From the NCBI RefSeq assembly GCF_000154985.1, contig NZ_DS572687.1, positions 1 through 64,000 on the forward strand: a stretch of 64,000 nt of DNA, written 5' to 3'. Numbering within the stretch: position 1 is the stretch's first letter; every line of letters starts with the position of its first letter. A model generated the notes under the pieces. That model saw only the letters and a list, made by a program, of their open reading frames with translations, ran no database searches and was not told the origin of the DNA. This document shows positions 1-6,809 of the stretch, one piece after another. The position numbers and the translations under genes were made by a program. This DNA is from Streptococcus infantarius subsp. infantarius ATCC BAA-102. GTDB lineage: Bacteria > Bacillota > Bacilli > Lactobacillales > Streptococcaceae.

Positions 1-140
<140 letters not shown>

Positions 141-330
141 TCATAATGAGCAACAGACTCACAATACATCCAGAATGAGTATTTGTTGCATAATACAACT
201 ATCATAGTTTACCATAAAAGCAAGCTATTGGCAAGCCATATACGGCTTGAAAGAGTTTTTATTTTAGGCTTTTTGGAGCCTTTTGATAACTAAAAATAAC
301 CACTATATTTTCACGATTTTTTCCAAGATA

Positions 331-357
331 AAAACAAAAAAACTCGATTAATCGAGC
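331..357 (-). terminator. Intrinsic terminator after tRNA-Cys
   Basis: On the minus strand a perfect self-complementary CTCGATTAATCGAG stem (343-356) is followed by a long T run. It lies just downstream of the minus-strand tRNA-Cys gene and probably ends that transcript. Confidence 0.75.
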
Positions 358-373
358 TTACTTTGCATTATGA

Positions 374-444
374 AGGCGGTAGACGGATTTGAACCGACGA
401 TCAAGCTTTTGCAGAGCCGTGCCTTACCACTTGGCTATACCGCC
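374..444 (-). tRNA. tRNA-Cys (GCA anticodon)
   Basis: The minus strand folds as a complete 71-nt cloverleaf. The acceptor arms are GGCGGTA and TACCGCC, the D loop is GCCAAGTGGTAAGGC, the anticodon loop contains CTGCAAA with anticodon GCA, and the T arm carries GGTTCGAATCC. The discriminator base is T, as expected for tRNA-Cys. No CCA end is encoded, so it must be added after transcription. A terminator follows directly. Confidence 0.93.
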
Positions 445-545
445 ATAACAGATAATATTTTACCCTAAAATCAAAAACACGTCAAGCCTATTTCGTGAAA
501 TTCTGAAAGAGGATTATGAAAATAAAAGAATTCACGGCTTTACCC

Positions 546-573
546 TTGAAATTTCAACAATCTATGCTATAAT
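546..573 (+). promoter_or_regulatory. Sigma-A promoter of the LD-carboxypeptidase gene
   Basis: TTGAAA at 546-551 and a consensus TATAAT at 568-573 are spaced 16 bp apart, with TG one base before the -10. It lies 25 bp upstream of the coding start at 598, which also has a GGAGG ribosome binding site. Confidence 0.75.
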
Positions 574-597
574 ACTAAAAATCTTTGGAGGTGTTTT

Positions 598-1551
598 ATG
601 AAAAAACTAAGTCCTAACAGTCATATTCGTATCCTTAGTCCGTCATCTTCTATTGCTCGCTTAGGCGGAGTTGAAGCCAATCTTTCTGCCAAAGAAACCT
701 TAGAAAATCTGGGATTTCGTGTGTCATTTTCAGAACATTATTTAGAATCTGATATGCTCTATTCTTCTTCAATCAAGAGCCGTGTTGCTGATTTGCACGC
801 TGCTTTTGCTGATGACTCTGTTGATGCCATTCTGGCTACGATTGGTGGTTTTAATTCTAACGAACTGTTGCCCTATCTTGACTACGACTTAATTGCCAAA
901 CACCCCAAAATTATCTGCGGTTATTCTGATTCAACAGCTTTTTTAAATGCTATCTATGCTAAAACTGGAATGCTGACATACATGGGACCGTCATATTCTA
1001 GTTTTAAAATGAAAGAAGGTCAAGATTACCAGAGCAAGGCTTGGTTAAATGCCATGACAAAATCAGTTTATGACCTTGTTCCAAGTCAGGAGTGGTCAAG
1101 CGACCCTTGGTATGACCCAACACAACCACGTCATTTTATGCCAACAGAATGGAAAATTTACAACGCAGGGAAAGCTTCTGGAACCATTATTGGTGGAAAT
1201 TTGTCTACTTTTGGACTTCTTCGCGGGACACCTTACGCCCCTCAAGTCAACGATTATGTCCTTTTCTTAGAAGAGGCAGAAGAAGATGACTATCATGATT
1301 TTGACCGCAATTTAGCAGCCATTTTACAAGCTTACCCCAATCCAAAAGCAGTGCTTATCGGACGCTTCCCAAAGGAATGCCAAATGACACTCGAAATATT
1401 AACCTATATCCTAGACAAGCACCCACTTCTTAAAACCATTCCTGTCATGTATGACCTTGATTTTGCCCACACTCAGCCACTCTTTACAATCACTATCGGC
1501 GCCCAAGCAAGCATTGACACTGATGAATTATCTATCCATATCAAGGAATAA
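598..1551 (+). CDS. S66 family LD-carboxypeptidase / MccF-like peptidase
   Basis: A 317-residue cytosolic serine peptidase of family S66, which includes LD-carboxypeptidases that trim tetrapeptide stems in peptidoglycan recycling and the microcin C self-immunity peptidase MccF. Visible family marks are the N-terminal RILSPSSS segment, the nucleophile elbow GYSDST with Ser near residue 110, the LFLEEAEED segment carrying the catalytic Glu, and DFAHTQP carrying the catalytic His. Length is normal. The start is fixed by GGAGG 7 bases upstream and by the promoter before it. It is monocistronic, ended by the strong hairpin at 1639-1674. The choice between wall recycling and antibiotic-peptide resistance cannot be made from sequence; the MccF-like internal insert (DPWYDPTQPRHF) slightly favours the MccF side. 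Confidence 0.85.
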   Translation: MKKLSPNSHIRILSPSSSIARLGGVEANLSAKETLENLGFRVSFSEHYLESDMLYSSSIKSRVADLHAAFADDSVDAILATIGGFNSNELLPYLDYDLIAKHPKIICGYSDSTAFLNAIYAKTGMLTYMGPSYSSFKMKEGQDYQSKAWLNAMTKSVYDLVPSQEWSSDPWYDPTQPRHFMPTEWKIYNAGKASGTIIGGNLSTFGLLRGTPYAPQVNDYVLFLEEAEEDDYHDFDRNLAAILQAYPNPKAVLIGRFPKECQMTLEILTYILDKHPLLKTIPVMYDLDFAHTQPLFTITIGAQASIDTDELSIHIKE

Positions 1552-1638
1552 AACTCCCCTGTAATGAATCACAATTCAGGAAACTAAAGAAGTTACAATA
1601 AAAAATAGAATAGTTGATGTTAAAAACCTCAATTCAAA

Positions 1639-1674
1639 AATACGCCCTTTCGTTTTAAAACGAAAGGGCGTATT
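1639..1674. terminator. Bidirectional terminator between convergent genes
   Basis: A perfect 18-bp-arm hairpin (AATACGCCCTTTCGTTTT with its complement) has A-rich and T-rich flanks on both sides. It lies between the plus-strand peptidase gene and the 3' end of the minus-strand thioredoxin-like gene, so it can serve both transcripts. Confidence 0.85.
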
Positions 1675-1684
1675 TATTTATCTT

Positions 1685-2191
1685 TCAGCTTTGACTAAAT
1701 GCAATCATTTTATCTAGGATTTTAACTAGACGTTGTTCTTGATCTTTAGTCATTTTATCTTTAGTGGCATCATGGTCATCGACCATACCAACGTGAACTT
1801 TAACATCTTCTGAACTATTAATTGCAACGACAAAAGGAACGTATAATTTGTCTTCTTTGGTATAAGTTTGAGAGAATTTTTTCACGATAGCATTGTCAGC
1901 GTCGCTATAATGTTTACCTCGAACATCGACTGTATAGGCTTTACCATGGTCTGCTTGTAATTCCTTGTCTAAGACAGGCAATAACTCAACACACCACGGA
2001 CAGGTTGGAAAGCCAGAATAATACATGCCTTGTTCTTTAGCTTCTAAGCGACTAACCACATCATCTTGATTATCTTTAACCAGCTGAGCCGTTTCATCAA
2101 CATAAGCACTTGTTCCGTTTAATTTATTGGTAACGATATAACTACCACCAAAAATAATCACAAACAAAATGATAAAGAGACCAAGTTTCAC
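1685..2191 (-). CDS. Membrane-anchored thioredoxin-like protein (CPWC)
   Basis: 168 residues: one N-terminal membrane anchor (about residues 4-20), a linker, then a thioredoxin fold with the redox motif CPWC at residues 64-67 and a probable cis-proline loop at LYVPFVV. The topology puts the active site outside the cell. It resembles bacteriocin transport accessory (Bta-type) proteins, which are thioredoxin-like proteins next to bacteriocin genes. It is the last gene of a tight minus-strand operon that begins with a 71-residue peptide containing three cysteines, so I infer a role in making or isomerising a disulfide in that peptide. A general extracellular thiol oxidase remains possible. Confidence 0.75.
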   Translation of the reverse strand: MKLGLFIILFVIIFGGSYIVTNKLNGTSAYVDETAQLVKDNQDDVVSRLEAKEQGMYYSGFPTCPWCVELLPVLDKELQADHGKAYTVDVRGKHYSDADNAIVKKFSQTYTKEDKLYVPFVVAINSSEDVKVHVGMVDDHDATKDKMTKDQEQRLVKILDKMIAFSQS

Positions 2192-2197
2192 AGTTTT

Positions 2198-2572
2198 TTA
2201 TTTTTCACTATTTTTCTCCTTTTGAATCAGTTGAACAATTGACAGTAAAATCACCTCGCCATCTGCTGTGAATGGTAAGAGGTTAAACAGATTCATTAGA
2301 CAAGTTACCTTCAATACGAGGGTGTAGTAATTTAGAGGGATTAAAATGCCAATTAGAGTTAACAGAAATGGTGATATAAAAGCAATTAAGAAATTGTCTA
2401 AGGGACGGTTTTGATTTCTATACTCTACTTGAAAAGCCAGAACACCAACGTGTTTAAAACACGCTTGGTAATGCAATGCTCGTGCCACCAAGTAATGCAA
2501 TATCTCATGTAATCTGACCGCAGCATAAACTGACAGAATCGTAACAACGACTAGAATGAATAACTCAGTCAT
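2198..2572 (-). CDS. Minimal HExxH membrane metalloprotease (M50/S2P-like)
   Basis: 124 residues, strongly hydrophobic with about three or four membrane segments. HEILH at residues 22-26 is inside the first segment, and NLLPFTADGE at residues 97-106 matches the N-x-x-P...DG third-ligand motif of site-2-protease (M50) intramembrane metalloproteases. It is much shorter than typical M50 enzymes. It sits 6 bases before the thioredoxin-like gene and overlaps the upstream gene by 8 bases, so it belongs to the same operon. The inferred job is to cleave the membrane-embedded leader of the 71-residue peptide, or to act on a toxin as immunity. Function is not established. Confidence 0.6.
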   Translation of the reverse strand: MTELFILVVVTILSVYAAVRLHEILHYLVARALHYQACFKHVGVLAFQVEYRNQNRPLDNFLIAFISPFLLTLIGILIPLNYYTLVLKVTCLMNLFNLLPFTADGEVILLSIVQLIQKEKNSEK

Positions 2573-2840
2573 GTTTCTTTTCGCTGAATTTATCAGTGAG
2601 ATAAGTTAAAGCACAGACAAGGCAAAAAGAAATGATAAATGCAATTAATGTTTGCCAAGACAAGCCAAACGTTGTGGAAATATTATGCTCAGTAATTTTG
2701 TTATCAATGGTGATGCCTAACAAAGTTTTTACTGAAGCTGACGATCCGCCAAGCTGAAATAATTTCCAAAGGCTTGTAAACACAACTAAGGCAGCATAGG
2801 TCACTACACTAATCCCAAGACAACGACTAAAATCTTTCAT
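2565..2840 (-). CDS. Small two-helix membrane protein, unknown
   Basis: 91 residues with two predicted membrane helices (about residues 9-28 and 65-85) joined by a polar loop of about 35 residues, and a short charged C-terminus (KFSEKKHD). I do not recognise a family. It overlaps the upstream 62-residue gene by 14 bases and the downstream protease gene by 8 bases, the pattern of translational coupling. In bacteriocin-type operons, genes of this size and topology are often immunity or transporter-accessory proteins; that is only inference here. Confidence 0.55.
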   Translation of the reverse strand: MKDFSRCLGISVVTYAALVVFTSLWKLFQLGGSSASVKTLLGITIDNKITEHNISTTFGLSWQTLIAFIISFCLVCALTYLTDKFSEKKHD

Positions 2841-3015
2841 ATCTTAACCTCCTAAGAAGACTATAGTGAATACCTGCTAATAGGATAATAACTATCAAAC
2901 CCAAGCTCGCGTTTTTCACAACAAGCGTGACTAAGATAAAAACAATCCCTAATAAAAACATTGACGTGATCTCATTGAGATTTCCGCGTGATTTTGGGAA
3001 AAGATAGCCCAGCAT
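2827..3015 (-). CDS. Small membrane protein, unknown
   Basis: 62 residues with two closely spaced hydrophobic stretches (about residues 17-34 and 37-53) and a basic end (RRLRYERF). I do not recognise a family. The ATG at 3015 has only a poor ribosome binding site; a second in-frame ATG 18 codons later would give a shorter protein. It lies 51 bases after the ABC permease gene and overlaps the next gene, so it is probably a real member of the operon and a candidate immunity peptide. Confidence 0.45.
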   Translation of the reverse strand: MLGYLFPKSRGNLNEITSMFLLGIVFILVTLVVKNASLGLIVIILLAGIHYSLLRRLRYERF

Positions 3016-3066
3016 AAAAGCAGATTAAACAAAAGCAACTGACACCATCACTTGGTTAATGGTAGC

Positions 3067-4185
3067 TCAATGAAAGGCAAAGCAAATCAATAAAGATATT
3101 TCCAACAATACAAGAAGTAAATACTGACCAAAGTATTCTTCACATACTGTAATCCTCAGGAGATTATACTGATTTCGGAAATTCTCTGTGCTATCGCCAT
3201 GTGAAAGTAATAATAAGCCATTAAATGCAAGTAATGTTGGTAAGACTGCCAGAACTGCTTTTACACCACTCTGATAAGCCATAATGTCAATAACAATCAC
3301 AGGAAAAATCAAGTAATACCAATTTGTTTTATAACGAAAGGTGACTTTATCAAGAACAGGTACTTTAATAAAGCGACTGCGACTAGTAACTAAAGTGTCA
3401 GCCAAAGGCAAATGTAAAAGCAAATAAACAACGAAAACTAGACAGCCAAAACTACCAAGGAATGCCCCTAGAATCAACTCATGAATGGAAAATGGAGAAG
3501 AAGCTAATCGTGATTCTAGTGCATAACGCCATTGAAAGAAATAAGCCAAACTAGTTATTAAAATTAAATTTGCTAGGAGTAGTTTAATCACAAGCAAGTG
3601 TTTTATCTGATTTTGCAAAAGCCTGTCTAGCCCTAAAGATAAGCATTCTAAGCTGATGATAACAAGAAAGAACGAAAAATGTTGACTAAGGAAAAACAAG
3701 CCAAAATCTCCCACAGAAGTTGTAACCAACTTGATAGCAGGCGTTGCAATGATCATGACTAATTCATAAATCCCAACCATTAACAACAAACGAAACAAAG
3801 AGTAAGCCCTTTGAATATCACGCTTTCGAAATGGTAAAGCTTTAACGAAATACAAAGACGTCTTGTCCAAAGCCAAGGTTGCCTCAACGAAAAGGAAGGG
3901 CAAGCAACCCAAGACAAAAGTATTGCTGAAATAGCTAAAAAAGATTTGCTTTTGCCCTGTTTCCAAAATAGCAAGAGGAACATTTGTTCTGATGGATGAT
4001 ATTTTTGCCAGCTCTTTCATGTTGTAGAGATAATACAAAATATAAAGCAGGCATAGGAAAGTGACAAAGGAACGTCTTACCCATTTTGATTTGAAAATCG
4101 GGCGATTTAAGAAACCTTTCAAAGCATTATTCAGAAACATTGTCATCAAAAGTTGCGTATCTTTGAATGAACGTGATTTTATCAT
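3067..4185 (-). CDS. ABC-2-like transporter membrane subunit
   Basis: Up to 372 residues with about eight to ten hydrophobic segments, and a polar cytoplasmic N-terminus followed by the first helix. It shows no similarity that I recognise to a named exporter, but position directly after an ABC ATPase gene, with their reading frames overlapping, identifies it as the permease partner. The start is uncertain: the first ATG overlaps the ATPase by 59 bases, and ATGs at residues 14 and 16 give smaller overlaps. The pair probably exports, or pumps away, the product of the 71-codon peptide gene upstream. Confidence 0.7.
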   Translation of the reverse strand: MIKSRSFKDTQLLMTMFLNNALKGFLNRPIFKSKWVRRSFVTFLCLLYILYYLYNMKELAKISSIRTNVPLAILETGQKQIFFSYFSNTFVLGCLPFLFVEATLALDKTSLYFVKALPFRKRDIQRAYSLFRLLLMVGIYELVMIIATPAIKLVTTSVGDFGLFFLSQHFSFFLVIISLECLSLGLDRLLQNQIKHLLVIKLLLANLILITSLAYFFQWRYALESRLASSPFSIHELILGAFLGSFGCLVFVVYLLLHLPLADTLVTSRSRFIKVPVLDKVTFRYKTNWYYLIFPVIVIDIMAYQSGVKAVLAVLPTLLAFNGLLLLSHGDSTENFRNQYNLLRITVCEEYFGQYLLLVLLEISLLICFAFH

Positions 4186-4855
4186 GAACAGACTCCGTGC
4201 GTAACACCTCTGCTTTCAATTGACTAGCATCGCCAGTAAAAGGAACTAATTTCCCATTAGACATCAAAAAGATATGGTCACAAAAGTGATTGATTATGGT
4301 CATATTATGTGAAATTAAGACAAAACTGCGATGATCAAGTAAAGCCTGAAATAGTTTTACTGTAATCAAAGTGGTTTCAAAATCCAAACCATTAAAAACT
4401 TCATCTCCCAAAACATAAGGAGCATTTGATAAGACAGCAGCGATAATTTGAACTTTCTTTTTCATCCCAAAAGAATAAGATTCTAAAAGCTGATTCTTAG
4501 CTTCCTTTAAATTATATAATTCAAAGAAAGAATCGACCTTATCAAGGTCTGCATTTTGATAACGCGCCAAAACAAATTGAATGTATTCATCTCCTGTCAT
4601 GTAATCCGGAAGATAAAAATCAGATGGAATGTAAAAGACTTGCTCCTTGAAGGGATCAGATTGATTATGGTGACTATCAATCCAAATCTCTCCTTCACTC
4701 GGGCGTTTCAAACCAACGACACAATCTAAAAATGTCGTCTTACCGCTACCATTAATACCAACAATAACACTCACTTGTCTTTCAGGGAAAGTCACTGAAA
4801 TATCATTTAAAACCAAGCGCTTATATGTTTTAGATAAGTGTTCAATCTTAATCAT
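4127..4855 (-). CDS. ABC transporter ATP-binding protein
   Basis: 242 residues with all nucleotide-binding motifs: Walker A GINGSGKT (residues 34-41), Q-loop region FYIPSDFYLPDY, a degenerate signature SYSFGMKKKVQ, Walker B YVLGDEVFNGLD and the switch His in LISHNM. The overall form is that of ABC-2 exporter/immunity ATPases such as those in lantibiotic and bacteriocin loci. The gene follows the 71-codon peptide gene by 49 bases and overlaps the permease gene. The signature Gly-Gly is replaced by Gly-Met, which is tolerated in this class. Confidence 0.9.
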   Translation of the reverse strand: MIKIEHLSKTYKRLVLNDISVTFPERQVSVIVGINGSGKTTFLDCVVGLKRPSEGEIWIDSHHNQSDPFKEQVFYIPSDFYLPDYMTGDEYIQFVLARYQNADLDKVDSFFELYNLKEAKNQLLESYSFGMKKKVQIIAAVLSNAPYVLGDEVFNGLDFETTLITVKLFQALLDHRSFVLISHNMTIINHFCDHIFLMSNGKLVPFTGDASQLKAEVLRTESVHDKITFIQRYATFDDNVSE

Positions 4856-4904
4856 AAATTCCTTATTCTAACACCTTCTCTTAAAAATAAAAAGAAGAGC
4901 GATA

Positions 4905-5120
4905 TTATTTAGTACAGTTAAATGTTACATGAATAACATCAGGAACACCTAACTTGATTCCACCAGCAAAATTCCCTGATTGTGACGTACAATAAGCCGC
5001 ATAACCAATGACAGCAATGACAGAGACAAGAGCGCAAACTGCCCAAACCCACTTAACAGTCACTTTTGAAGCATATTTAGCTTGCAAAGCAACCAAGTAG
5101 TTATCCATAAATCCCAACAT
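4905..5120 (-). CDS. Candidate bacteriocin-like precursor peptide, 71 residues
   Basis: First gene of the operon. The ATG at 5120 has AAAGGA upstream; an earlier in-frame ATG at 5174 has no ribosome binding site. The peptide has a polar N-terminus (MLGFMDNYLVALQAKYASKV), a hydrophobic helix (about residues 24-43) and a Gly/Ser/Thr-rich tail ending TFNCTK. Cysteines are at 29, 44 and 69; the last two could form a disulfide enclosing a 24-residue loop. I recognise no known bacteriocin family, double-glycine leader or YGNGV box. Its place ahead of ABC, small membrane, HExxH protease and thioredoxin-like genes makes it the likely substrate of the locus. It could instead be a membrane accessory protein. 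Confidence 0.55.
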   Translation of the reverse strand: MLGFMDNYLVALQAKYASKVTVKWVWAVCALVSVIAVIGYAAYCTSQSGNFAGGIKLGVPDVIHVTFNCTK

Positions 5121-5279
5121 AATCTTATGTTTTCCTTTCAACTTTTTAAAAATAAGTGGACAAAAAATGCCCATACAAATGGCAAATCACTCTTATCTAT
5201 CAGGTGTTCTTTTTCGAAAAATAATTACCGATAACGTAAACTATCTAAACAGATTACACTAACATCATATCATCCTAAA

Positions 5280-5313
5280 GTTAAGATTTCTGAAAATTGT
5301 ATATTTTCTTAAC
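5280..5313. repeat. Spaced inverted repeat in divergent promoter region
   Basis: GTTAAGA at 5280-5286 is mirrored by TCTTAAC at 5307-5313, with 20 bases between. It lies in the shared upstream region of the peptide/ABC operon (minus) and the two short peptides (plus). It may be an operator; the spacing would suit a dimer bound two helical turns apart. Confidence 0.35.
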
Positions 5314-5320
5314 AAAAAAA

Positions 5321-5346
5321 GTTTATTTGCGTATTTGCAAATAAAC
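5321..5346. promoter_or_regulatory. Perfect palindrome upstream of the short peptide genes
   Basis: GTTTATTTGC (5321-5330) and GCAAATAAAC (5337-5346) are exact inverted repeats around a 6-base spacer. The right arm ends where the -35 element of the plus-strand promoter should be. No T run follows, so it is an operator candidate rather than a terminator. Rgg binding is an inference from its proximity to the rgg gene. Confidence 0.5.
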
Positions 5347-5364
5347 CGATTTTAATATTTTCGC

Positions 5365-5373
5365 TGATACAAT
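5365..5373 (+). promoter_or_regulatory. Extended -10 of short peptide promoter, no -35
   Basis: TGATACAAT is an extended -10 element. The matching -35 position has no TTGACA-like sequence and instead abuts the palindrome at 5321-5346. This is the usual layout of an activator-dependent promoter. The first short peptide gene starts 31 bases downstream. Confidence 0.5.
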
Positions 5374-5403
5374 GAAGACATAACATTAAGGAGGATACTA
5401 CTA

Positions 5404-5478
5404 ATGCTTAAACTAACCCTTAAACAATTACTTAAAACAGTCGTTCTGGTACTTACATTCTTTGTACATTACCCGTAA
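5404..5478 (+). CDS. Short hydrophobic peptide 1 (24 aa), SHP-like candidate
   Basis: A 24-codon ORF with a strong ribosome binding site (AAGGAGG, 9 bases upstream) and its own promoter. The product starts MLKLTLKQLLKT, with a basic N-terminus, and continues into a hydrophobic C-terminus ending FFVHYP. Size, charge and hydrophobic profile resemble the short hydrophobic peptide pheromones that partner Rgg regulators in streptococci. The acidic residue typical of many SHPs is absent, and no WW motif of ComS type is present. A second, related peptide gene follows at 5605. It could also be a small toxin-like peptide. Confidence 0.5.
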   Translation: MLKLTLKQLLKTVVLVLTFFVHYP

Positions 5479-5507
5479 AACCTATTCAAAATAATCAATC
5501 AGCCCCA

Positions 5508-5553
5508 AGTAATAACATTCATCCCTTCCCCTGCCCTAATAAATGTTATTACT
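5508..5553 (+). repeat. Long stem-loop between the two short peptide genes
   Basis: AGTAATAACATT (5508-5519) and AATGTTATTACT (5542-5553) form a perfect 12-bp stem with a 22-base C-rich loop. No T run follows, so it is not a classical terminator; it may act as an RNA stabiliser or processing site that sets the ratio of the two peptides. Confidence 0.5.
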
Positions 5554-5604
5554 CACAAAACTTATGAATAATACGTAATATATAAAATTTGGAGGATACT
5601 TATT

Positions 5605-5694
5605 ATGTTCACATTGAAAAAAACCGCTAAACAATTGGTTAACTATGCTTTGATTGGTCCTGCTGTTCTTCTCCCCATTATCTTTATGTTTTAG
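5605..5694 (+). CDS. Short hydrophobic peptide 2 (29 aa), SHP-like candidate
   Basis: A 29-codon ORF with GGAGG upstream. The product starts MFTLKKTAKQLVNY and ends LLPIIFMF. It shares with peptide 1 a hydrophobic-basic start, a K-Q-L-[LV] core and an almost identical leader (GGAGGATACT then T/A-rich bases before ATG), so the two probably arose by duplication. The stop codon lies 13 bases from the stop of the convergent rgg gene. Convergent SHP/rgg pairs are a known arrangement in streptococci, which supports a pheromone role without proving it. Confidence 0.5.
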   Translation: MFTLKKTAKQLVNYALIGPAVLLPIIFMF

Positions 5695-5707
5695 AATCCA
5701 GTCAATA

Positions 5708-6580
5708 TCATTTCTCACTATTATTAGTAATTCTTAATAAATTCATCTTGAGATACGAAGCAACTAAAGGGTTCCCAATCTCTTCAACACAGACAATAAA
5801 ATGCTCCAAATCCGATAAGTCATCTGTCCCGTCTTCAAGATTAGCAATTAATTTTTTTAAAAAATTAAGATAAGTCATGGCAAGCATGTCTTGGTAAGTA
5901 ATTATTTTTTCTAGAGATTCAATAAAATAAGTAGCTTGATAAAACTTTCGATAAGTAACCAATAAGACAATTAGGTTTAAGAAAACAACTTCTGCATTTT
6001 TTTTATGACTTGTAAGTGATTGATAAAGCTTATCTCGATCCACAAAAGCTTTTCCCAAAAAAATCAAATCCGACTCTGATAGAATGGACATAGTATTTCC
6101 AAAAATAAATAATTCAAATTCTGTCCATTCTTCAATTTCGTAAAGATACGAAGTCAAAAAATTTGTCTCTTCTTCAGGTATTACATAAGTGGGATCAAGA
6201 TTATAAATATAAGCTTTTATAATCAATCCGTTTAAACGCTCATAAACATCAAAAACTTCAGATCCTTTTTCACTTTCAAGTAAAGCTTTAAGACCTTCAA
6301 TATCTTGTTTGTTATATAACTCAGCTATTTTCGTTGATAATTGAAAATATTTCGGTTCTTGATAGTTATTAATCGCGTGGCCAAATTCTGAGAAGGTCAT
6401 GTGGATTCCTGAGATGGCGATTAAGAGTTTATCTGCGGCAAGCATGGATTGTCCATTTTCAAAACGTGAGAGTTGAGATACAGAGAGGTTTTCTCGTGCA
6501 ACGTCTTTTAGTTTCAAACCACGCGCGATTCGCAGTTCGCGATAAAGTTCACCCAATTGCATTGATTTTTCGAGTTTCAT
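5708..6580 (-). CDS. Rgg/MutR family transcriptional regulator
   Basis: 290 residues: an N-terminal XRE-type helix-turn-helix (about residues 9-60, containing LKLKDVARENLSVSQLSRFENG) and a C-terminal all-helical peptide-binding domain typical of Rgg proteins. The start at 6580 is chosen because AAAAGGAG precedes it; the upstream in-frame ATG at 6625 has no such site. Length matches the family. It converges on the two short peptide genes, which end 13 bases away, and is the obvious candidate to sense them and control the peptide/ABC operon. Its C-terminal codons overlap no other gene. Confidence 0.88.
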   Translation of the reverse strand: MKLEKSMQLGELYRELRIARGLKLKDVARENLSVSQLSRFENGQSMLAADKLLIAISGIHMTFSEFGHAINNYQEPKYFQLSTKIAELYNKQDIEGLKALLESEKGSEVFDVYERLNGLIIKAYIYNLDPTYVIPEEETNFLTSYLYEIEEWTEFELFIFGNTMSILSESDLIFLGKAFVDRDKLYQSLTSHKKNAEVVFLNLIVLLVTYRKFYQATYFIESLEKIITYQDMLAMTYLNFLKKLIANLEDGTDDLSDLEHFIVCVEEIGNPLVASYLKMNLLRITNNSEK

Positions 6581-6757
6581 ACAGTCTCCTTTTTTGAATC
6601 TATGATTTTCAAATTCTCCCAGCAAAAAAGGTCTTTAGCTGTTATCCTAAACAACTTAGAAAAATCATAGTCTATATTTCTATTTTAAAAATCTAGGTAT
6701 ATTCTAGGTATACTAATGTTTATTGTATCACATTTTTAAAAAAGGAATAGCAAAAAA

Positions 6758-6784
6758 CAAGAACTTGGTTAAACCAAGTTCTTG
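6758..6784 (-). terminator. Terminator after pepO
   Basis: CAAGAACTTGGTT and its complement form a 13-bp stem, and on the minus strand it is followed by a T run. It lies directly after the pepO stop. Confidence 0.8.
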
Positions 6785-6809
6785 TTTCTCACGATTTTAT
6801 CGATAATAG

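Noticed and set aside
5536-5718. 60-codon minus-strand ORF opposite the second short peptide gene
   Set aside because: No ribosome binding site, poor codon use, and it overlaps both the stem-loop and the plus-strand peptide gene; it is a shadow frame.
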